Origin: Dorea_D sp963559605
Lineage (GTDB): Bacteria > Bacillota > Clostridia > Lachnospirales > Lachnospiraceae
DNA length: 64,000 bases
NCBI GenBank assembly: GCA_963559605.1
Contig: CAUWLL010000009.1
Coordinates: 16,431-80,430 of the forward strand
Direction of reading: 5' to 3'
Each line of letters opens with the position of its first letter. Position 1 is the stretch's first letter. Positions 9,191 to 18,158 of this stretch are shown here, in pieces. Under the pieces are notes generated by a model. It saw only the letters and a list, made by a program, of their open reading frames with translations, had not been told where the DNA came from and ran no database searches. A program made the position numbers and the translations under genes.

Positions 9191-9227
9191 AGTGAAGTGA
9201 AAAGTTTATTTCCACTTCACTTTTTTA
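9191..9227 (+). terminator. Orphan intrinsic-terminator-like hairpin
   Basis: AGTGAAGTG (9191-9199) pairs with CACTTCACT (9213-9221), a 9-bp perfect stem with 13-nt loop, followed by six T residues. No plus-strand gene ends upstream within 590 bp, because the preceding gene is on the minus strand. Confidence 0.65.
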
Positions 9228-9269
9228 ATTTTAATTTTAATTTTGTCCGGTTTTTTAAAGGCATGGTAT

Positions 9270-9298
9270 TTGTTATCTACATAAAAATATGCTATAAT
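9270..9298 (+). promoter_or_regulatory. Promoter of the rluF-ligA unit
   Basis: TTGTTA (9270-9275), 17-bp spacer, TATAAT (9293-9298), a perfect -10. Transcription would begin near 9305, giving a leader of about 100 nt before rluF. Confidence 0.8.
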
Positions 9299-9403
9299 AT
9301 TAATTTAATCATTAGATTACAGTGGCTTGTGGAAATACAGTGCGCAGAATAATCTATGTGGTTTATATTTGAAAAATTATCATAATTTCATGGAGAAACA
9401 ATC

Positions 9404-10150
9404 ATGATAAGATTGAATAAATATTTGAGTGAAGCCGGAATCTGTTCCCGTCGGGAGGCAGACCGTTTGATTGAGAGCGGGCGTGTAACGGTGGACGGTA
9501 AAATAGCAGTTCCCGGTATGCAGGTTCGTGACGGTCAGGAAGTGAGAGTCGGAAAAAAGCAGATAAAATCCGGGAACGAAAAGGTTGTGCTGGCGGTCAA
9601 TAAGCCGGCAGGGATCGTATGCACGGAGGATCGGCGCGAGAAGAAAAATATCATCCGGTTTCTGAATTATCCGGTGCGGGTGACTTATGCAGGCAGGCTG
9701 GATAAAGATTCGGAAGGTCTGCTTATTATGACCAATGACGGAGATCTGATCAACGCTATGATGCGCGCCAGATATGGACATGAAAAAGAGTATAAAGTGA
9801 CCGTGGACAGGCCGCTTTCCGAGGATTTTAAAGAGAAGATGGAGCGCGGCGTTCGGATCAAAGATAAAGAAAAAGGATTGGATGAAGTGACCAGACCATG
9901 TCAGGTCAGGGTGTTCGGCAAGTATACGTTTTCCATTGTGCTGACGCAGGGATTAAACAGACAGATTCGCAGAATGTGCGGGGCTCTTGGATATAAAGTG
10001 AAGAAACTGGTCAGAGTAAGGATTATGAATATAGAGCTTGGAGACTTGAAGCCGGGAGCGGTGAGAAGATTATCAAAACAGGAGTTAAAGGAATTATATG
10101 AGCAGACAGAAGCAGGAAAGAATGCAGGAGCTGGTAGAACAGTTAAATAA
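9404..10150 (+). CDS. rluF: Pseudouridine synthase, RluF/RsuA family
   Basis: A 248-residue enzyme that isomerises uridine in rRNA, probably 23S helix-80 region as for RluF. An S4 RNA-binding domain (residues 1-60, RLNKYLSEAGICSRREAD) precedes the catalytic domain. The family catalytic Asp lies in AGRLDKDSEGLL near residue 105, and the conserved LTQGLNRQIRRMC motif near 190-202. Whether the target is RluF-, RluB- or RsuA-like cannot be settled by eye; the sequence tone is closest to RluF. The 3' end overlaps ligA by 53 bp, so the two genes share a transcript and probably coupled translation. Confidence 0.85.
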   Translation: MIRLNKYLSEAGICSRREADRLIESGRVTVDGKIAVPGMQVRDGQEVRVGKKQIKSGNEKVVLAVNKPAGIVCTEDRREKKNIIRFLNYPVRVTYAGRLDKDSEGLLIMTNDGDLINAMMRARYGHEKEYKVTVDRPLSEDFKEKMERGVRIKDKEKGLDEVTRPCQVRVFGKYTFSIVLTQGLNRQIRRMCGALGYKVKKLVRVRIMNIELGDLKPGAVRRLSKQELKELYEQTEAGKNAGAGRTVK

Positions 10151-12056
10151 AGCAGGGCGGGCGTATTATCAAGAGGCCGAGGAGATCATGAGCAATTATG
10201 AGTATGATAAGCTTTATGATGAACTTCTTGCATTAGAAAAGGAACTGGGAATTACGCTGTCTAACAGTCCGACAGTGAACGTAGGATATGAAGTGTTAAG
10301 TGAGCTCCCCAAGGAGCGTCACGAGAAACCCATGCTTTCTCTGGATAAGACTAAGGACGTGGAGGAGTTAAAAGAATTTCTCGGAGAGCAAAAGGCAGTG
10401 ATGTCCTGGAAGATGGACGGGCTTACAATCGTTCTCACATACAGAGACGGTGAATTATATAAGGCAGTTACCCGTGGAAATGGAGAGGTAGGAGAAGTTA
10501 TTACAAATAATGCCAGAGTGTTTCAAAATGTACCACTGAAAATCGCATATGACGGAGAATTGATCTTGCGGGGCGAGGCAGTGATCGGCTATAAAGATTT
10601 TGAGAAAATTAATGCAGAGATTGAAGATGTAGAATCAAAATACAAAAATCCAAGAAATCTTTGCAGCGGTTCTGTACGCCAGCTTAATAACGAGATCACG
10701 GCAAAGAGAAACGTTAGATTTTACGCGTTTAATCTGGTACAGGCAGATGGAGTGGATTTTCGAAATTCCAGACTGTATCAAATGGAGTGGTTGTCCGGGC
10801 AGGGCTTTGAAGTGGTGGAGCATTATTTGGTAACAAGGGATACCGTGGAAGAGGAAGTAGAAAAATTTTCTGCGAAAATTGCAGAAAATGATTTTCCATC
10901 CGATGGACTTGTGCTAGTATATGATGATGTGGAGTATGGAAGATCTCTGGGACAAACTTCCAAATTTCCAAGAGATTCCTACGCATTTAAATGGGCGGAC
11001 GAAATACGACAAACACGGCTTACAATGATTGAGTGGAGTCCGTCAAGAACAGGACTTATTAATCCGGTGGCAATCTTTGAACCGGTAGAACTGGAAGGAA
11101 CAACAGTGAGCCGCGCCAGTGTTCATAATATCAGCATTATGGAAGAATTGGAGCTTGGCGTGGGTGATGAAATCGAAGTTTACAAAGCGAATATGATCAT
11201 CCCGCAGATTGCGGACAACTTAACGAGGAGCGGTGTGAAAGATATTCCGAAGCAATGTCCGGTGTGCGGCGGCGATACGAAGATAAAACAGGTAAGCAAC
11301 GCCAAAGCGCTGTATTGCATGAACCCGGACTGTCAGGCAAAACATGTGAAGGCATTTTCGCTGTTTGTAAGCAGAGATGCACTGAATATCGAGGGGCTCT
11401 CGGAGTCTACGCTGGAGAAATTTATCGGGAAAGGTTATATCCGAGAATTTTCAGATCTGTTCCATCTGGATCGATTCAAAGAAGAAATTCAGTCCATGGA
11501 GGGATTTGGGGAAAAATCTTACAATAATCTCATAGCAAGCGTGGAAAAAGCACGCCATACAACGCTGCCGAAGGTAGTGTACGGGCTGGGGATTACAGGA
11601 ATCGGGCTGGCAAACGCAAAAGTAATCTGTAAAGAATTTGACTATGATGTGGATAGATTGATCCATGCGGATGAAGAGGCGTTAAATGCTATTTCAGGAA
11701 TCGGAACTGTGCTTGCAGAAGCATTTTCGGGGTATTTTAAGGAGGAGCTTCATGTAGAAAAACTCTATAGGTTGTTGGAGGAGCTTACGATTACGAAGGA
11801 AACACAGGAGCAGGGAGAGCAGATTTTTTCCGGTGTAAATTTTGTAATTACCGGAAATGTGGAACATTTTACTAACCGGAACGAGGTCAAGGAGCTGATC
11901 GAGAGGCTTGGAGGCAAGGTAACAGGTTCGGTTACGTCGAAAACGAATTATCTCATTAACAATGATGTGACCTCTACATCTTCCAAAAATAAGAAGGCAA
12001 ATGAGCTTGGAATACCGATTATTTCGGAGGAAGATTTTATCAAGATGACAAAGTAA
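10098..12056 (+). CDS. ligA: NAD+-dependent DNA ligase, divergent LigA
   Basis: A 652-residue ligase with the standard order: NMN-binding domain Ia (residues 10-55, YYQEAEEIMSNYEYD), adenylation domain with Lys105 in SWKMDG, OB fold (near 310-370), four-Cys zinc finger (CPVCG to YCMNPDC, near 390-413), helix-hairpin-helix region and C-terminal BRCT (near 575-650). Several motifs differ from the usual LigA: SWKMDG instead of a CELKIDG-like box, and KANMIIP where RAGDVIP is usual. It could be the only ligase or a second paralog. The ATG at 10098 with AAAGGA before it is used; Met9 is an alternative. Confidence 0.9.
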   Translation: MSRQKQERMQELVEQLNKAGRAYYQEAEEIMSNYEYDKLYDELLALEKELGITLSNSPTVNVGYEVLSELPKERHEKPMLSLDKTKDVEELKEFLGEQKAVMSWKMDGLTIVLTYRDGELYKAVTRGNGEVGEVITNNARVFQNVPLKIAYDGELILRGEAVIGYKDFEKINAEIEDVESKYKNPRNLCSGSVRQLNNEITAKRNVRFYAFNLVQADGVDFRNSRLYQMEWLSGQGFEVVEHYLVTRDTVEEEVEKFSAKIAENDFPSDGLVLVYDDVEYGRSLGQTSKFPRDSYAFKWADEIRQTRLTMIEWSPSRTGLINPVAIFEPVELEGTTVSRASVHNISIMEELELGVGDEIEVYKANMIIPQIADNLTRSGVKDIPKQCPVCGGDTKIKQVSNAKALYCMNPDCQAKHVKAFSLFVSRDALNIEGLSESTLEKFIGKGYIREFSDLFHLDRFKEEIQSMEGFGEKSYNNLIASVEKARHTTLPKVVYGLGITGIGLANAKVICKEFDYDVDRLIHADEEALNAISGIGTVLAEAFSGYFKEELHVEKLYRLLEELTITKETQEQGEQIFSGVNFVITGNVEHFTNRNEVKELIERLGGKVTGSVTSKTNYLINNDVTSTSSKNKKANELGIPIISEEDFIKMTK

Positions 12057-12095
12057 ACAATTTTACTGATAGAAGAAAAGAAAGAAGGGGAAAAT

Positions 12096-13523
12096 ATGTC
12101 TGATCAGGAAAATAAAAATGTAAGTGAAAATGAAGTGGAAGTGATTGAAAAGGCAGAGGATGTTACAGTAGAGCCGACAGATGATAAAAAAGAGGATGAG
12201 TACGAGAAAGTATGCTTTGTCTGTCGTCGGCCGGAAAGTGTTGCGGGAAAGATGATCGATCTGCCCAATAACATTTCTGTATGTAACGATTGTATGCAGA
12301 AAAGCTTTGATGCCATGAATAACAGCCAGCTTGATTTGAGCCAGCTTATGAATATGCCCGGAATTCAGTTTATGAATCTGTCTGATCTGGAGCAGGCAAT
12401 TCCGAAAAAGCAGAAGATCAAGAAGAAAAAAGAGGGAGAAGAAAGAAAACCTCTCGTGGATATTCGGAATCTTCCGGCGCCTCATAAAATTAAGGCAAGG
12501 CTGGATGAATACGTAGTGGGACAAGAACATGCGAAAAAAGCCATGTCTGTGGCAGTATATAATCATTATAAAAGAGTTGCCACGGATACGATGGACGATA
12601 TTGAGATTGAGAAGTCAAATATGTTGATGATCGGACCGACAGGTTCCGGCAAGACATATCTTGTTAAGACATTGGCGCGCCTTTTGGACGTACCGCTTGC
12701 CATTACGGATGCAACGTCTCTGACAGAGGCAGGATACATAGGCGATGACATTGAAAGTGTGGTATCCAAACTTCTTGCGGCGGCAGATAATGATGTAGAG
12801 AAGGCAGAGCAGGGCATAATTTTCATTGATGAAATTGATAAGATTGCCAAGAAGAAAAATACAAGCCAGAGAGATGTAAGCGGAGAGTCTGTACAGCAGG
12901 GGATGCTGAAACTGCTGGAAGGAAGTGAAGTGGAAGTTCCGGTGGGGGCTAACAGTAAGAATGCTATGGTTCCGCTTACCACAGTGAATACAAAAAACAT
13001 TTTATTTATCTGCGGCGGAGCCTTCCCGGATCTGGATACGATCATTAAAGAAAGACTGACGAAGCAGGCTTCGATTGGTTTTGGGGCAGACTTAAAGGAC
13101 AAATACGATAAGGATAAGACCATTCTCGAGAAGGTGCAGACAGAGGATTTGCGTAATTTCGGTATGATTCCGGAGTTTTTAGGCCGTCTTCCCATTGTGT
13201 TTACATTAAAAGGGCTGGACGAGGATATGATGGTGAAAATATTAAAAGAACCAAGAAATGCAATCCTTAAACAATATCAGAAACTTCTTGCCTTGGATGA
13301 GGTGTGTCTGGAGTTTCATGAGGATGCACTTCGGGCGATAGCGAAAAAGGCAATGGAGAAGGATACGGGAGCCCGGGCGCTGCGTGCCATCATTGAAGAG
13401 TTTATGCTGGATATTATGTATGAGATTCCAAAGGATGACAGTATCGGACATGTGGTAATTACGAAAGAATATATCGAAGGAACCGGTGGACCGGTGATTA
13501 CTTTGAGGGGACAGGAAGGTTAG
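12096..13523 (+). CDS. clpX: ClpX-type AAA+ unfoldase, N-terminally extended
   Basis: A 475-residue ATP-dependent unfoldase. An acidic 38-residue tail precedes a C4 zinc-binding domain (Cys40, Cys43, Cys63, Cys66). A lysine-rich linker follows (105-118). The AAA+ core has Walker A GPTGSGKT at 180-187, pore loop GYIG at 213-216 (GYVG is usual), Walker B IIFIDEIDKI, and an IGF loop (SIGFGAD) that docks onto ClpP. The region usually written RKH differs (KKKNTSQRDVSGE). No clpP is adjacent, unlike the common clpP-clpX pair, so this may be a second ClpX paralog. GAAGGGG precedes the ATG. Confidence 0.88.
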   Translation: MSDQENKNVSENEVEVIEKAEDVTVEPTDDKKEDEYEKVCFVCRRPESVAGKMIDLPNNISVCNDCMQKSFDAMNNSQLDLSQLMNMPGIQFMNLSDLEQAIPKKQKIKKKKEGEERKPLVDIRNLPAPHKIKARLDEYVVGQEHAKKAMSVAVYNHYKRVATDTMDDIEIEKSNMLMIGPTGSGKTYLVKTLARLLDVPLAITDATSLTEAGYIGDDIESVVSKLLAAADNDVEKAEQGIIFIDEIDKIAKKKNTSQRDVSGESVQQGMLKLLEGSEVEVPVGANSKNAMVPLTTVNTKNILFICGGAFPDLDTIIKERLTKQASIGFGADLKDKYDKDKTILEKVQTEDLRNFGMIPEFLGRLPIVFTLKGLDEDMMVKILKEPRNAILKQYQKLLALDEVCLEFHEDALRAIAKKAMEKDTGARALRAIIEEFMLDIMYEIPKDDSIGHVVITKEYIEGTGGPVITLRGQEG

Positions 13524-13534
13524 GAGGAATCAAT

Positions 13535-14980
13535 GTGAAAAAAATCATTGCGTTTTGTGGCGTCTTGCTCGCGATGGCAGCAGGAAGTCCTATGACAGTT
13601 TTGGCAAAGGAAGCAGGAAACGAGGCGGTGGCAGCATCTGTTCCGTTATGGATGTGTGTTCCGTTTGCAGGACTATTACTTTGTATTGCGGTTCTTCCTC
13701 TTGTAAAAGGCGAATGGTGGGAAAAATATCAGCCGATGATCGTTGCTGTGTGGGCGCTTTTGTTTGTTGTTCCGTTTGCATTGAAATATGGTGTCGGGCT
13801 TTCGGCAGAAACTGTATTAGAGTGTGTGTTTAACGATTATCTTACTTTTATTGTATTGCTGTTCGGTCTGTTCTGTGTGGCAGGTAATATTACATTGGAG
13901 GGAGACTTTGCAGGCTCTCCGCGCATTAATGTCGCATTACTAGCTTTTGGAACACTGCTTGCAAGCTGTATTGGTACGACAGGAGCCAGCATGCTTCTGG
14001 TCAGACCGGTCATTAAGATGAATGCCTGGAGAAGAAGAAAAAGGCATTTGATGGTATTTTTTATTTTTCTTGTATCCAATATGGGCGGATGTCTTACGCC
14101 GATTGGCGATCCGCCGCTTTTGATGGGATTTATGAGAGGAGTTCCGTTTTTTTGGAGCTTACACTTGTTCGGTATTTTGATCTTCAATATGGTTCTTTTG
14201 CTGACGGTGTTTTATTTTGTAGACAGGAGAGCGTACCGCAAAGATGTTGCCAGCGGACTGAAGCCGGATATTAGCAAACCGGGAACGGACGTCCATATTG
14301 ACGGGGCGCATAATCTGATTTATGTAGTTATGATCGTAGGAGCTGTCATTTTAAGTGGTATGCTTCCGGGGCTACCGGCTTTTCAGGATGCTTCCGGGCA
14401 TCCGCTGGGAATCCATATTATAGGTGAAGTGACACTTTCCTTTGCGTCTTTGATTGAAATGGCAATTATTCTTCTGGCAGCATTTTTGTCTTTTAAGACA
14501 ACAAAAGAAGAAATTCGTGTTCGAAACCATTTTAACTGGGGGCCGATCAGAGAAGTTGCGGTACTTTTTATCGGTATTTTTATTACCATGCAGCCGGCGC
14601 TTATGCTTTTGAAAGCTCATGGTGCAAGTTTGGGTCTTACAAAGCCTTTTGAAATGTTTTGGGTGACAGGAGCTCTTTCAAGCTTCTTGGACAACACGCC
14701 AACCTATCTGGTGTTTTTGACAACAGCGGGAACCCTTGGTTTTGCTCACGGTATGACAACGACGGTAGGTACAATTTCGAACCAGATGCTGACTGCTATT
14801 TCCTGTGGAGCCGTATTTATGGGCGCGAACACATATATTGGAAACGCGCCGAACTTTATGGTGAAATCGATCTCGGATGAAAATGGTGTGCGTATGCCTT
14901 CTTTCTTTGGGTATATCGTGTGGTCGCTGGTATTTTTGATTCCTGTATTTTTGATAGATACACTGGTATTTTTTCTGTAG
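13535..14980 (+). CDS. Sodium/proton antiporter-like membrane protein (ion transporter superfamily)
   Basis: A 481-residue polytopic membrane protein with about 12 hydrophobic segments after a signal-like N-terminus (residues 1-25, ending TVLAKEA). The CIGTTGASMLLVRPVI and MGGCLTPIGDPPLLMGF motifs are characteristic of NhaD/CitMHS-type ion transporters, with a second half-motif SFLDNTPTYLVF. It probably exchanges Na+ for protons, but a dicarboxylate substrate is not excluded. The start is GTG at 13535, with TAGGAGGA at 13521-13528. It sits 11 bp after clpX and 15 bp before the next gene, so it belongs to a multigene transcript. Confidence 0.8.
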   Translation: MKKIIAFCGVLLAMAAGSPMTVLAKEAGNEAVAASVPLWMCVPFAGLLLCIAVLPLVKGEWWEKYQPMIVAVWALLFVVPFALKYGVGLSAETVLECVFNDYLTFIVLLFGLFCVAGNITLEGDFAGSPRINVALLAFGTLLASCIGTTGASMLLVRPVIKMNAWRRRKRHLMVFFIFLVSNMGGCLTPIGDPPLLMGFMRGVPFFWSLHLFGILIFNMVLLLTVFYFVDRRAYRKDVASGLKPDISKPGTDVHIDGAHNLIYVVMIVGAVILSGMLPGLPAFQDASGHPLGIHIIGEVTLSFASLIEMAIILLAAFLSFKTTKEEIRVRNHFNWGPIREVAVLFIGIFITMQPALMLLKAHGASLGLTKPFEMFWVTGALSSFLDNTPTYLVFLTTAGTLGFAHGMTTTVGTISNQMLTAISCGAVFMGANTYIGNAPNFMVKSISDENGVRMPSFFGYIVWSLVFLIPVFLIDTLVFFL

Positions 14981-14995
14981 AGGAGGTGGGTAAGT

Positions 14996-16024
14996 TTGAA
15001 AGAGAATCTTGAAAAATGTGTAGAAATTGCAGAGCGCATGTATGATCTGGACACGGAAGTATACGAATGTGTAGGATCTTCTCTGGGACGTGTATTTGCG
15101 TCAGACCGCCGTACCTGTGTAGAAAACCTTGTGAATATTATGGCAGAACAGCCACAGGGACATTTGCTCAGAAGTGAGCTTGCCATGATCAGTAATATGG
15201 CGAGAACTATTCGGAACAAAGAAGATAAATCTCGTCTGATGCGGGAATATGACGCGATTTTAAAAGAAATCGCAACGCTGCCGACCAGCTTTGGAAAGGT
15301 AGATATTGTCAATGAGAAGAGAGCTAGACTGAATACCTCTAATCTGCATCAGAAGTTCAAAAAGGATGACCATATGGTTATCTGCATCGGGCGTACGCAG
15401 GGAAGCGCAGGAAATGATATAGGGTTTGCTCTGGCTGACGCGTTGAAGATCAATTACTATGATGTAGAGATCTTCAGTGAGGTTTTGAAGCGACTGGAGG
15501 TGGAGCGTGAGGAGGCGTATGGTATCCATGATCACGATAATCATAGATATGTGGTAATGGAAAACAAATATCAGAAGGGATTTGACGCACCTCATGGAAT
15601 CCGTCAGCGGTTCAAGGAATTTAATCGTTATCACGGATTGACGAAAGCAGATGCGATCTTCTTTAATCAGAGCGATCTGCTCTGCCAGAAGGCGAAAGAA
15701 GAAGATTTTATCGTTATGGGACGCTGCGCAGATGTGATTCTGGCAAATAATCATATTCCGCATGTAAGTATTTTTATTACAGCCCCTTTTGAACAGAGGG
15801 TGCGCCGAATTATGGAAGTGCAGGGGATTACTTATAAGCAGGCAGCCCGTCAGTTAAAGAGACTGGATAAGAAACATGAGCGGTATTTTCGTTATTATAC
15901 CGGGCTCGAATGGGGCGCTGCAGAGAACTATGATATTTGTTTTAACAGTGCAAGCTACGGAATCGAGGAATCCGTAGAGATTATCGATCGTATGCTGCAT
16001 AAACACTTACATCCTGGTTCTTAA
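14996..16024 (+). CDS. Cytidylate-kinase-like protein with N-terminal extension
   Basis: A 342-residue protein. Residues 1-120 form an unassigned helical domain. From about 125 the sequence follows the cytidylate kinase-like family (Cytidylate_kin_2): CIGRTQGSAGNDIGFALA in the position of the phosphate-binding loop, INYYDVEIF, DFIVMGRCADVIL, and the Arg-rich lid region RVRRIMEVQGITYKQAARQ. The P-loop lacks a clear GKS, as is usual in this family. The substrate is unknown. The start is TTG at 14996 behind a strong AGGAGGTGGG (14981-14990). A strong terminator follows directly. Confidence 0.8.
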   Translation: MKENLEKCVEIAERMYDLDTEVYECVGSSLGRVFASDRRTCVENLVNIMAEQPQGHLLRSELAMISNMARTIRNKEDKSRLMREYDAILKEIATLPTSFGKVDIVNEKRARLNTSNLHQKFKKDDHMVICIGRTQGSAGNDIGFALADALKINYYDVEIFSEVLKRLEVEREEAYGIHDHDNHRYVVMENKYQKGFDAPHGIRQRFKEFNRYHGLTKADAIFFNQSDLLCQKAKEEDFIVMGRCADVILANNHIPHVSIFITAPFEQRVRRIMEVQGITYKQAARQLKRLDKKHERYFRYYTGLEWGAAENYDICFNSASYGIEESVEIIDRMLHKHLHPGS

Positions 16025-16045
16025 AGTCCGCGCATGGCGAAACAG

Positions 16046-16088
16046 AATACCTCATATGCTTATTAAAAAGCATATGAGGTATTTTTTG
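16046..16088 (+). terminator. Strong intrinsic terminator after the kinase-like gene
   Basis: Left arm 16046-16061 and right arm 16068-16083 form a perfect 16-bp stem (core CCTCATATGCTT) with a 6-nt loop and a T tract through 16087. It ends the clpX-antiporter-kinase unit. The next reading frame opens inside its tail. Confidence 0.92.
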
Positions 16089-16123
16089 TGAAAGATAATG
16101 GTGAAAATAAGAAAGGCATATCC

Positions 16124-17833
16124 TTGCATGCCAATGCTATGTCTTGTCGTGAAATGATTTTGTCGGAGGATTACTGGGATTTTATTATACCGCCGTCCAG
16201 GAATTGGGATAATTATCAAGTGTCGTCGGACAGAATGTGTTTTCAGCAGATGGATTTTGAGTACCGGGCGGAGTATGTAGACAGTGCAGCATTAGAGCCG
16301 CTTACAATTGAGCGTTACTGGTACAATTCGATTCCGAACTGCTACGCCCTGCTGGATACGGATGCCTTGAATGACGCCGGAATTTCGGCAGTACAGAATT
16401 ATCCTACGTTACAGCTTATGGGAGAACATGTAATGATCGGTTTTATTGATACGGGCATCGATTATCAAAATGAGGTGTTTCGGAATGTGGACGGAAGCAC
16501 TCGTATTGCCGCTATTTGGGATCAGACAGTGCAAAGTGGGACAGCGCCGGAGGGAATAGAGTTTGGCAGCGAATATACGAGTGAGGATATTGATACGGCT
16601 CTTCGCTCTTTGAATCCGGCAGAAATTGTGCCAAGTCGGGATGAAAACGGACACGGCACGTTTCTTGCCAGTGTGGCGGCGGGAAGCGCCGATGTAGAAC
16701 ATCAGTTTTTGGGAGCGGCGCCGGAAGCCACAATTGCAGTCGTTAAATTAAAGGAAGCAAAAAAGTATTTAAAAAAGTTTTATGCCATTCGAGAGGACAC
16801 ACTCTGTTTTCAGGAAAATGATATTATGCTGGGGTTAAAATATTTGCACCGTCTTGCCGAGAAGATGGAGATGCCTCTTGTCATCTGTATCGCCATGGGA
16901 ACAAATTTTGGAGGACATAACGGCACGTCTTTGTTATCCTCTATGTTGGACTCTTATGCGCAGCTATTGAACCGTTGCGTAGTGATCGGAGGCGGAAATG
17001 AGGCGGATCAAAGACATCATTTTTATCATACGTTTAACGGTAAAAGGGAAACAGTGACGGCAGAGATCCGTGTGGGCGAAGGTGTCAGCGGGTTTGTGAC
17101 AGAACTTTGGTCTACGCTTCCGAATGTAGTAACTATGTCTATTACGTCTCCGTCAGGAGAGCAGACGCGACAGATTTCCCTGCGGCAGGGGTACCGCTAT
17201 AATTTTGTGTTTACATTTGAGCGGACAGAGGTGGAAGTCGAATACAGGTTACTACTTGAGAATAACGATTCTCAGCTTATTTTTTTGAGGTTCCGTAATC
17301 CGGCTCCTGGTATCTGGAGGGTTCATGTAGAGCCGTTGCAAATGTCAGGAGGAGATTTTCATCTGTGGCTTCCGGTTCGTGAATTTCTGGACGGAGAAGT
17401 GTTTTTTTTGGAAGCGGATCCGGATACTACACTGACAGAACCCGGGACGGGAAGAAATTCTATAACGGTTGCATATTATAATAGCAGGGAAAATTCGGTT
17501 GATATTAATTCGGGGAGAGGTTATACTAGAGATGGACGTATCAAACCTGATTTTGCGGCGCCGGGAGTAGAGATTACAGGAGCAGATCCGGTCGGAAGGT
17601 TTGTTACCGGAAGCAGTTCCAGCGCGGCGACAGGCATTGTGGCGGGCGGGATAGCGCTTCTTCTGGAGTGGGTAGCAGGGCAGCCGGGGTCCAGGGGGAT
17701 TACGACCAGCCAAGTACGGAATCTGATCATACTTGGGGCAGAGCAGAGACCGCAAATGCAATTTCCGAATAAAGAGTGGGGGTACGGAACGATGAACTTG
17801 TATCGCTCACTGGATACTCTGCGCCGATTGTAA
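16124..17833 (+). CDS. S8 (subtilisin) family peptidase, Csp-like
   Basis: A subtilase without signal peptide. Counting from the first in-frame GTG (16088), the catalytic triad is Asp121 (GFIDTGID), His189 (NGHGT) and Ser510 (TGSSSSAA). A long insertion between His and Ser (about residues 330-460) forms a jelly-roll-like domain as in clostridial CspB proteases. The frame is open from GTG 16088 but that codon lies in a terminator tail. TTG 16124 has GAAAGG 7 bp before it; ATG 16139 (MSCREMILSEDYWDFI) matches the usual family N-terminus but lacks a ribosome site. In Clostridia such enzymes can process germination or envelope proteins. The substrate here is unknown. Confidence 0.85.
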   Translation: MHANAMSCREMILSEDYWDFIIPPSRNWDNYQVSSDRMCFQQMDFEYRAEYVDSAALEPLTIERYWYNSIPNCYALLDTDALNDAGISAVQNYPTLQLMGEHVMIGFIDTGIDYQNEVFRNVDGSTRIAAIWDQTVQSGTAPEGIEFGSEYTSEDIDTALRSLNPAEIVPSRDENGHGTFLASVAAGSADVEHQFLGAAPEATIAVVKLKEAKKYLKKFYAIREDTLCFQENDIMLGLKYLHRLAEKMEMPLVICIAMGTNFGGHNGTSLLSSMLDSYAQLLNRCVVIGGGNEADQRHHFYHTFNGKRETVTAEIRVGEGVSGFVTELWSTLPNVVTMSITSPSGEQTRQISLRQGYRYNFVFTFERTEVEVEYRLLLENNDSQLIFLRFRNPAPGIWRVHVEPLQMSGGDFHLWLPVREFLDGEVFFLEADPDTTLTEPGTGRNSITVAYYNSRENSVDINSGRGYTRDGRIKPDFAAPGVEITGADPVGRFVTGSSSSAATGIVAGGIALLLEWVAGQPGSRGITTSQVRNLIILGAEQRPQMQFPNKEWGYGTMNLYRSLDTLRRL

Positions 17834-17867
17834 TAGTGATACAAAGAGAAAAAAGGAGATGGAAGCT

Positions 17868-18158
17868 ATGGCAGATTTTTTTGAAGAATTGGGAAAACGG
17901 ATTACAGATGTTGCAAGTGAGATAGGAAAAAAGACGGAAGAGACGATTGAAATCCAGAAATTGAAAAGCGATATTCGTTCGTTGCAGAGGGCAAATGATC
18001 GGGATCTTCTGGATATTGGGCGTATGGTATATGAGAAATTTTGCAACAGTGAGATTTCAGATATGGACTATATAGCAGTTTGTGAGTCTGTTGAAAAGCG
18101 TGAGGAAAAAGTTGAGAAACTCAAAGAAGAGATTGAGCACATCAGAGGAGCGATATAG
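17868..18158 (+). CDS. Small coiled-coil protein
   Basis: A 96-residue, highly charged helical protein with heptad-like spacing across most of its length (for example residues 20-45 and 70-94), no Cys pair and no membrane segment. I do not recognise a named family. The ATG at 17868 is chosen over 17859 because AAGGAG (17853-17858) would touch the earlier ATG. Its stop codon shares one base with the GTG of lspA, so translation is coupled. It also follows the subtilase by 34 bp, which suggests the three genes act in one envelope-related unit. Confidence 0.75.
   Translation: MADFFEELGKRITDVASEIGKKTEETIEIQKLKSDIRSLQRANDRDLLDIGRMVYEKFCNSEISDMDYIAVCESVEKREEKVEKLKEEIEHIRGAI

Larger units (their letters stand above)
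9088..9403. other. Intergenic region between DUF5721 and rluF
   Basis: This 316-bp gap has no plausible gene. It holds the minus-strand leader of the DUF5721 gene, an isolated plus-strand terminator-like hairpin at 9191-9227, a long T/A-rich run, a good promoter at 9270-9298 and a roughly 100-nt rluF leader. In the leader AGATTA and TAATCT could pair as the base of a stem. I do not recognise a known riboswitch. Confidence 0.6.

Noticed and set aside
9305..9403. Riboswitch in the rluF leader
   Set aside because: Some pairing is possible, but no known aptamer pattern is recognisable.
12566..13195. 209-codon minus-strand open frame inside clpX
   Set aside because: It is antisense to the AAA+ core, has Ser/Leu-rich low-information sequence and no family features; a shadow of the real gene.
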